Assembly (NCBI GenBank): GCA_963837325.1
Contig: CAWIMV010000001.1
Location: 2,108,001 to 2,172,000, forward strand
DNA: 64,000 bases
Source of the DNA: CAVQKZ01 sp963837325
GTDB taxonomy: Bacteria > Actinomycetota > Actinomycetes > Mycobacteriales > Jatrophihabitantaceae
Direction: 5' to 3'
Below are positions 58,984-64,000 of the stretch, one piece after another. Both the position numbers and the translations under genes were made by a program. The notes below the pieces were generated by a model, which was not told where the DNA came from, made no database searches, and was given only the letters and a program-made list of their open reading frames with translations. Positions within the stretch are counted from its first letter, which is position 1, and each line of letters starts with the position of its first letter.

Positions 58984-59054
58984 TGCCGCGCCGCAAGATC
59001 ACCCCACCAGATGCCGCGACCGCCGCGTTCCGATGCGGCGATAGGGAGAGACCG

Positions 59055-59903
59055 ATGCCGAGTGCCGATGAGATCCGAGACGGTCAGCGAGCGACGTGGG
59101 CCGGACTCTCTGCCGGCTGGGAGAAGTGGGACTCGGTCATCATGGATCAACTCGGCCCGGTCGGCGCAGCGATGATCGAACGCCTCGACATCACTGACAA
59201 TCAGCAGCATCTCGACATTGCCTCTGGCACCGGTGAGCCGGGCCTGACCATCGCGAAACTGTCGCCAATGGGTCGCGTCGTGCTGACCGACCTCGTCGCG
59301 GAGATGCTGGACATAGCCGCGCGACGAGCCCATGCGCAAGGGATAGCCAACATCGAGACGAAGGTGTGCAGCGCCGACGACTTGCCGTTCAAGGACGCCG
59401 CATTCGACAGCGTCTCCGTGCGGTTCGGATACATGTTCTTTCCTGACGTGGCCAGGGCGACGGCCGAGTTCGCGCGCGTGCTCAAGCCGGGTGGACGGCT
59501 GTGCTCGTCGGTCTGGGTCGAGCCCGAGCAGAACCCGTGGACGACCATCGCCATGCAGGCCATCGCGACCGAGACAGCGATAGCGCCACCTGACCCCGAC
59601 GGACCGAATATGTATCGCTGCGCCGCCCCGGGATATGTCACTGCCCTTTATCAAGCCGCCGGGCTGCGCGCCCTTTCCGAGTGGGACGTCGAAGTCGAAC
59701 TCGTGACGCAATCGCCCGAGCAGTACTGGGAAATGATCAGCGAACACGTCTCGCTCGCGGTTGCGGCCCTGCACCGCGCCGACGCACTGGGGCGAGAGCG
59801 GATTCGCGCACACGCCGTTGCGAAGGTCAGCGCGTTCGAGAAGGACGGCAAGGTCCGGGTTCCGGGCCGGGCGCGGTGCATCGTCGGAACGAAACCCGCC
59901 TGA
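59055..59903 (+). CDS. Class I SAM-dependent methyltransferase (UbiE-like)
   Basis: 282 residues. Motif I is LDIASGTGEPGL (about 53-64), post-I TDLVAEMLDIA, motif II VCSADDLPFKDAAFDSVSVR with FGYMFFPD, motif III VLKPGGRLCSSVW. The C-terminal third (about 160-282) is variable and shapes the substrate pocket. Related proteins methylate small molecules, including antibiotics and ubiquinone-like rings; the target is unknown. GGGAGAG precedes the ATG. It faces the TipAS-type regulator, with 74 bases between the convergent stops. Confidence 0.82.
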   Translation: MPSADEIRDGQRATWAGLSAGWEKWDSVIMDQLGPVGAAMIERLDITDNQQHLDIASGTGEPGLTIAKLSPMGRVVLTDLVAEMLDIAARRAHAQGIANIETKVCSADDLPFKDAAFDSVSVRFGYMFFPDVARATAEFARVLKPGGRLCSSVWVEPEQNPWTTIAMQAIATETAIAPPDPDGPNMYRCAAPGYVTALYQAAGLRALSEWDVEVELVTQSPEQYWEMISEHVSLAVAALHRADALGRERIRAHAVAKVSAFEKDGKVRVPGRARCIVGTKPA

Positions 59904-59977
59904 GCGATCACCGCCCAGGCCGGCGGTGACAGCCGGCTCGGCGCGAATCGCCCGCTCGCTGAGCATGCGGACCGGCG

Positions 59978-60745
59978 TCAGGTCATGCGAGTTGATGCGT
60001 AGGCGATCATGGCGTCCCGCATGTATTCGGCCAGGTTCGGATCGCGCGCGTCGAGGTGGGCCCGCAGTTCCGGAGCGGTCGTGAACGCCTGACCGAGCTT
60101 TCCATACTCCTCGGCGTTCAGCGGGAGGAGGCGGCTTTGCGCGGCGACATCGTCGTCGAGCACCGCGAAAACGGCCGGATCGTCCGGCGCCACACTTTCG
60201 CGCAGCAGGGCCAGCAGTCGCCGTTCGGTCTCGGCTGCGGCCTGCTCGGCCGCCCGGAACTGCTCGGCACTCCAGCCAGCCGTGCGCGCGCGAAGTTCGT
60301 CGAAGTACGACTGAACCGGTTGGCCGGATCGTTCGACGGCCACCGCCTCCAGCTCGTCGATCGTGTCCTCATCGAAACGGAATCCGTCGAACATCTCATC
60401 CGCGGGCATCGCAAGTCCTTTCTCCAGATGAGCGATCGTGGTCTGTACCGTCCGGATGAGGGTGTCGAGCTGGCCGCGTTGGCCGTGCAGCCGTTCCAGG
60501 TGCGAGCGCAACGCCTCGAGCTGGTTGCTGGTGCCGTTGACCACGGCCGCGATGGACGCAAGGTCCATACCGAGCTCTCGCAACAGCAAGACGTGCTGCA
60601 GGCGCAGCAACTGCTCGTACTCGTAGAACCGGTAGCCATTCGCGCCCAGGTGAGCCGGCCGGACCAACCCGATCTCGTCGTAGTAGCGCAGCGTTCGTGC
60701 CGTCACGCCCGACATCCGTGCGACCTGCTGGATGGACCAGGCCAT
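59978..60745 (-). CDS. MerR family regulator with TipAS antibiotic-recognition domain
   Basis: 255 residues: a MerR winged helix (1-70; QQVARMSGVTARTLRYYDEIGLVRP is interrupted by no gaps), a coiled-coil dimer helix (about 75-112) and a C-terminal TipAS domain (about 130-255; FDEDTIDELEAVA to YMRDAMIAYA). TipAS domains bind thiopeptides or other multidrug ligands, and TipAL-type proteins activate their own promoter. ATG at 60745 has GGAGG five bases upstream. The promoter at 60777-60807 has the long spacer that such regulators untwist. Confidence 0.9.
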   Translation of the reverse strand: MAWSIQQVARMSGVTARTLRYYDEIGLVRPAHLGANGYRFYEYEQLLRLQHVLLLRELGMDLASIAAVVNGTSNQLEALRSHLERLHGQRGQLDTLIRTVQTTIAHLEKGLAMPADEMFDGFRFDEDTIDELEAVAVERSGQPVQSYFDELRARTAGWSAEQFRAAEQAAAETERRLLALLRESVAPDDPAVFAVLDDDVAAQSRLLPLNAEEYGKLGQAFTTAPELRAHLDARDPNLAEYMRDAMIAYASTRMT

Positions 60746-60776
60746 CAGGACCTCCCGCTTCTTCCGGACACCCACG

Positions 60777-60807
60777 ACGCTAGAAGCTGACGCCACGGCA
60801 AGGTCAA
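60777..60807 (-). promoter_or_regulatory. MerR-type promoter with 19 bp spacer
   Basis: Reading the minus strand, TTGACC (60807-60802) and TAGCGT (60782-60777) are 19 bases apart, the overlong spacing characteristic of MerR-activated promoters. It starts 32 bases before the regulator ATG, so autoregulation is likely. Confidence 0.65.
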
Positions 60808-60850
60808 GGCACGATCCGGCGCCCTCGCACCGCGAGTTCGTCGCTCCTTG

Positions 60851-62080
60851 TCAGACGGGCGCGGTCGACGCCCCGAGCGCCGCTTCGAAGGCCACGCTGC
60901 GCGCGTGGTCGAGCCCCGCCGCGACCGCGCCCAACAGCGGTGCGTCCGGGCCCAGTTCCGACACCCGGAGCTCCGGCACCTGCAGCGGTACGAGTCGGAC
61001 CAGCGCGTGCTCGATCGTGGGGAGCAGCAGGTCACCGTTGCGGCCGATGCCGCCCCCGAGGACCACGAGCTGCGGATCGAGCACGGCCACGACGCCGGCG
61101 ATGGCCGTGGCGAGCCGAAGGGCCTCGGTCTGGACCGCGCGCTGCGCCGCCCGGGAGCCCGCCCGCGCGGCTTCGAACACCTCCTCCGGCCGACGGACCT
61201 CCGCGAGCCCTGACGCGTGCGCCTGCTCCACCACGGCCGCAGGTGCGGTGAGCTGTTCCAACGAACGGCCCCGCTGCACCCGCGGCGTCGTCGATGAGCC
61301 CAGTGGCAGATAGGAGACCTCGCCCGCCGCACCCTGCGCGCCTCGCAACAGCCGGCCGTTCACGACGATGCCCATGCCGAGACCAGTGCCCGCCGAGAGG
61401 AAGACGAAATCGGGAGCAGGCCGCGCGGACTCGGCCAGGTGCGCCAGCTCGGCGAGCGCCGCCAGGTTGATGTCGTTCTCGATGCGTAGCCGCCCAGGCA
61501 GCCGGTTGCGCAGCTCGGCGACCACTCCGGCGCGCCCCCACCCGGGCAGGTTCGGCGCCAGGTGCACCACGTCGGCCACCCGGTCGTACACGCCGGGGCT
61601 GCCGATGACCGTGGCGGTGATCGCCTGGTGGTCCAACCCGGACTCGTGGACCAACCGCTCGACCAGGTCGGCGATCTGCTGGACGAGGCGGGCGGCCGAG
61701 CTGCTGCGGGAGCGCTGCTCGTCGCGGGACACCACCGTGCCGGTCAGGTCCACGACTGCCGCCCGCAGCCACGACTTCCCGACGTCGACCGCGACCGCGC
61801 CGGCGGCCTGCGCGCACAGCCGGTACAGCCGCGGCGCGCGGCCGGCGTTGCCCGTGCGCTGGCCCAAGTGCTCGATCAGGCCCACCCGCTCGAGGTCGGA
61901 CAAGGCGACGGAGACGGTTGGTTTGGACAGGCCGGTCCGCGCCACCAACTCCGCAGCCGAGGCAGCGGTGAGCGACAGGAATGCCTCGTACACCGCCCGC
62001 TCGTTGATCACCCGGACTGCGCTCGTGGTGCTGACGATGCCGGCGGGCCGGTCGGCGTCTGATCCCAGCACGGCGCACAT
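60851..62080 (-). CDS. ROK family transcriptional regulator lacking the zinc motif
   Basis: 409 residues: an N-terminal winged helix (about 18-80; AAELVARTGLSKPTVSVALS as the helix-turn-helix) and an actin-like ROK fold (about 90-400) with VAVDVGKSWLRAAVVDLTG, SAGTGLGMGIVVNGRLLRGA and LGGGIG. The CxCGxxGCxE zinc site of ROK kinases is replaced by TTPRVQRGRSLEQ, and ExGH reads EVSY, so sugar kinase activity is unlikely. Divergent from an amino-acid permease; a palindrome lies between. It probably represses that permease. Confidence 0.85.
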   Translation of the reverse strand: MCAVLGSDADRPAGIVSTTSAVRVINERAVYEAFLSLTAASAAELVARTGLSKPTVSVALSDLERVGLIEHLGQRTGNAGRAPRLYRLCAQAAGAVAVDVGKSWLRAAVVDLTGTVVSRDEQRSRSSSAARLVQQIADLVERLVHESGLDHQAITATVIGSPGVYDRVADVVHLAPNLPGWGRAGVVAELRNRLPGRLRIENDINLAALAELAHLAESARPAPDFVFLSAGTGLGMGIVVNGRLLRGAQGAAGEVSYLPLGSSTTPRVQRGRSLEQLTAPAAVVEQAHASGLAEVRRPEEVFEAARAGSRAAQRAVQTEALRLATAIAGVVAVLDPQLVVLGGGIGRNGDLLLPTIEHALVRLVPLQVPELRVSELGPDAPLLGAVAAGLDHARSVAFEAALGASTAPV

Positions 62081-62142
62081 GCTGCCACGTCCAACCTGGG
62101 TACTCAGCAAGCAATCTGGGTACGCCAAAGTGTTGTATTTGG

Positions 62143-62153
62143 AAGACAGTCTT
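62143..62153. promoter_or_regulatory. Palindrome between ROK regulator and APC permease genes
   Basis: AAGACAGTCTT is a perfect inverted repeat around a central A, 63 bases before the ROK start and 84 before the permease start. It is a candidate ROK operator. Confidence 0.5.
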
Positions 62154-62236
62154 ACTAATGTCGCACAGCGCACCAAACCACGCCAGGACGACCGCACCGG
62201 CAGCCCCCACTGACCGGCAGTTCGAGGAGTGAGTGC

Positions 62237-63694
62237 ATGACCGAAGAGGCGCTCCACGTGCCGAGCGAGTCCGGGAGCGACAGCGGCGGCCACTTCCGCC
62301 GCAGCGTCGGGACCCTGTCCGGAACCGCCATCAACATGACCCAGATGTGCGGCATCGGGCCGTTCATCACCATCCCGCTCATGGTCGCCACGATGGGCGG
62401 GCCCCAGGCCGTGCTCGGGTGGGTGGTCGGTGCGCTGCTGGCGATGGCCGACGGCCTGGTGTGGGCCGAACTCGGCGCCGCCATGCCCGGCGCCGGCGGC
62501 ACCTACCTCTACCTACGCGAGGCGTTCCAGTACCGGACCGGGAAGCTCATGCCCTTCTTGTTCGCCTGGACGGCTGTCATCAGCATCCCGTTGATCATGT
62601 CGACGGGCGTCATCGGGCTCGTCCAGTATCTCGGCTTCTTCTTCCCCGACATGACCTGGTGGCAGATCCACCTCATCGGCATCGCCGTGGTCGTCGTGGT
62701 CGTCGGCGCGCTGTGGCGCCGGATCGAGTCCATCCGGGTGCTCACGACGACGCTGTGGATCATCATGCTTGTCACCGTGGGGCTCACCATCGCCGCCTGC
62801 TACTCCCACTTCAGCGCGCACCTCGCCTTCACCTACCCGCCCGGAGCCTGGCACCTCGACGGCCACTTCTTCACCGGTCTCGGCGCGGGACTGCTCATCG
62901 CCGTCTACGACTATCTCGGCTACAACACCACGGCCTACATGGGCGACGAGCTGAAGAACCCCGGGCGCACCATGCCCCGGTCGATCGTGTACTCGATCAT
63001 CGGCATCATGGTGATCTATCTGGCGCTGAACATCGGCGTGGTCGGCGTGGTGCCCTGGGAGCACGTCGCGACGTCGAGCTCAGTGGCCTCGCTGGCCGTC
63101 ACCACCGCCTGGAATCACACGGCCGCCGACATCGTGACCGTGCTGATCGTCGTGACCGCGTTCGGCTCGGTCTTCGCCGGTCTGCTCGGTGGATCGCGCG
63201 TGCCCTACAACGCCGCCCGCGACCGGGTGTTCTTCGGCGTATTCGCACGGCTGCACCCCACTGGCGGGTTCCCCTACGTGGCGCTCCTGGTCATGGGTGT
63301 GCTGACGGCTGCGGGATCTCTTCTGGACCTCACGACGGTCATCAACATGCTGACGACGGTCGCCGTGCTCGTCCAGTCCATCGCCCAGGTCTTCGCCCTC
63401 ACCGTCCTGAGACGCCGTCAACCCGAACTGCACCGGCCTTACAAGCAGTGGTGGTATCCCGTGCCGAGCATCCTCGCCCTGCTCGGCTGGGCCTACGTGT
63501 ACAAGTCGGCGACCGGCGTGTCCATCGTGCTGTCGCTGATCTGGATCGTCGGCGGCGTCGTCGTGTTCCTCGCGTGGGCGAAGATCAACCGGTCCTGGCC
63601 GTTCGCGCCGGTGCACGTACATGAGGCCTACCTCGAGGTCCAGCGCGCGGCCGGTGACCAGACCGCCGCCCCGGCCGCCGCGGCACCGGCGTGA
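62237..63694 (+). CDS. APC-superfamily amino acid permease
   Basis: 485 residues with 12 predicted membrane helices. The unwound helix 1 reads SGTAINMTQMCGIGPFITIP, helix 6 and following show YDYLGYNTTAYMGDELKNPGRTMPRS, and helix 8 SRVPYNAARDRVFF. The pattern fits the LAT/polyamine-like branch of APC transporters. N- and C-terminal tails are cytosolic; the C-terminus ends in Ala/Pro repeats. GAGGAG precedes the ATG by eight bases. Probably controlled by the divergent ROK regulator; substrate not defined. Confidence 0.88.
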   Translation: MTEEALHVPSESGSDSGGHFRRSVGTLSGTAINMTQMCGIGPFITIPLMVATMGGPQAVLGWVVGALLAMADGLVWAELGAAMPGAGGTYLYLREAFQYRTGKLMPFLFAWTAVISIPLIMSTGVIGLVQYLGFFFPDMTWWQIHLIGIAVVVVVVGALWRRIESIRVLTTTLWIIMLVTVGLTIAACYSHFSAHLAFTYPPGAWHLDGHFFTGLGAGLLIAVYDYLGYNTTAYMGDELKNPGRTMPRSIVYSIIGIMVIYLALNIGVVGVVPWEHVATSSSVASLAVTTAWNHTAADIVTVLIVVTAFGSVFAGLLGGSRVPYNAARDRVFFGVFARLHPTGGFPYVALLVMGVLTAAGSLLDLTTVINMLTTVAVLVQSIAQVFALTVLRRRQPELHRPYKQWWYPVPSILALLGWAYVYKSATGVSIVLSLIWIVGGVVVFLAWAKINRSWPFAPVHVHEAYLEVQRAAGDQTAAPAAAAPA

Positions 63695-63800
63695 CCGGCA
63701 GGTCCGCGGGGCGCCCTCGGCACGGCCAAGGCCACCGCAATGCGATTTCCCCGCCAGTCATATTCCGCCCCGCAACGCCTCACTGCTTCGGAAGGTCGCC

Positions 63801-64000
63801 ATGTTGCTGACACGGTTCTCCCGTCCCCAGGTGCTCGTCCTGGCCGGTTGTGCAGTCGCCGTCGTGGCGGCGATGCCGGCCGCGCAGGTGATATCAGGTC
63901 CGAGCGCCGCTGCCGCGACGCCTGCCTCCGATCCCGCTGCGGTCACCGCCGCGCTCCGGTCCGTCGCCGCGAGCGGTGGTCCGGGCTCGTACGGAACGTC
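63801..64000 (+). CDS. Exported protein, N-terminal part only (gene cut by window end)
   Basis: 66 visible residues: start MLLTRFSRPQVLVLAGCAVA, a hydrophobic stretch to about residue 33, then an Ala/Ser/Pro-rich segment. GGAAGG five bases before the ATG marks the start. LAGC at 14-17 looks like a lipobox, but the hydrophobic run continues after the Cys, so a normal signal peptide with later cleavage is as likely. The function lies beyond the window. It follows the permease on the same strand after 106 bases. Confidence 0.6.
   Translation, partial: MLLTRFSRPQVLVLAGCAVAVVAAMPAAQVISGPSAAAATPASDPAAVTAALRSVAASGGPGSYGT

Noticed and set aside
58474..59175. Intact 233-residue oxidoreductase
   Set aside because: Only residues about 46-170 resemble an SDR; both ends are unrelated and the catalytic Lys is missing.

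Overview
This 64 kb window comes from a high-GC actinomycete. It carries NucS (the MutS-independent mismatch nuclease), an F420-dependent LLM oxidoreductase, a FilP/DivIVA-type polar coiled-coil protein, a MurA with Asp in place of the catalytic Cys, an LpqY-SugABC trehalose importer, a long Rho with an N/Q/G-rich insert, and the actinobacterial order argS-lysA-hom-thrC-thrB-rho. The ATP synthase b and delta genes are separate, so it is not a mycobacterium. The genus cannot be fixed from the sequence alone; a Frankia/Jatrophihabitans/Streptomyces-like lineage is plausible.

Layout. 0-13 kb: acyl-CoA metabolism. A partial enoyl-CoA isomerase, an SCP2-alpha/beta hydrolase fusion, MeaB, a thiolase, methylmalonyl-CoA epimerase, crotonyl-CoA carboxylase/reductase (Ccr), a FilP-like protein, a tandem 3-hydroxyacyl-CoA dehydrogenase, NucS, an aldo/keto reductase and an ethylmalonyl-CoA mutase. 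Together these make the first half of an ethylmalonyl-CoA pathway; the methylsuccinyl-CoA dehydrogenase, mesaconyl-CoA hydratase and lyase are not in the window. 13-22 kb: small regulators and envelope genes. MurA is divergent from a cobalamin adenosyltransferase that could serve the B12 mutase; a MarR regulator is divergent from a YczE-type membrane protein and an LLM enzyme; then a YtrA-type GntR/ABC exporter operon and a DUF3068 protein. 22-30 kb: complete F1Fo ATP synthase operon (minus strand) with two AtpI/AtpZ-like genes at the front and DUF2550 at the end. 30-34.6 kb: WecA-like transferase, Sua5, PrmC, RF1, L31. 34.9-43.2 kb: two sugar ABC importers, lpqY-sugABC (plus) and an aglEFG-like set without an ATPase (minus), lying between rpmE and rho. 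43.4-52 kb: rho and the threonine/lysine/argS genes (minus). 52-53.8 kb: DUF3105 and DUF305 membrane proteins, then tRNA-Arg(CCG).

53.8-64 kb is accessory. An IS481-type element with a 15 bp target duplication sits directly behind the tRNA. After it come poorly conserved genes, decayed SDR and SnoaL-like fragments, a methyltransferase, a TipAS-type MerR regulator, and a ROK regulator divergent from an APC amino-acid permease. The last gene is cut by the window end.

I found no CRISPR array, no recognisable defence island and no convincingly new multi-gene system. The best leads are regulatory palindromes, odd residues in MurA and the epimerase, the ATP synthase and Rho insertions, and the anatomy of the tRNA-associated insertion.
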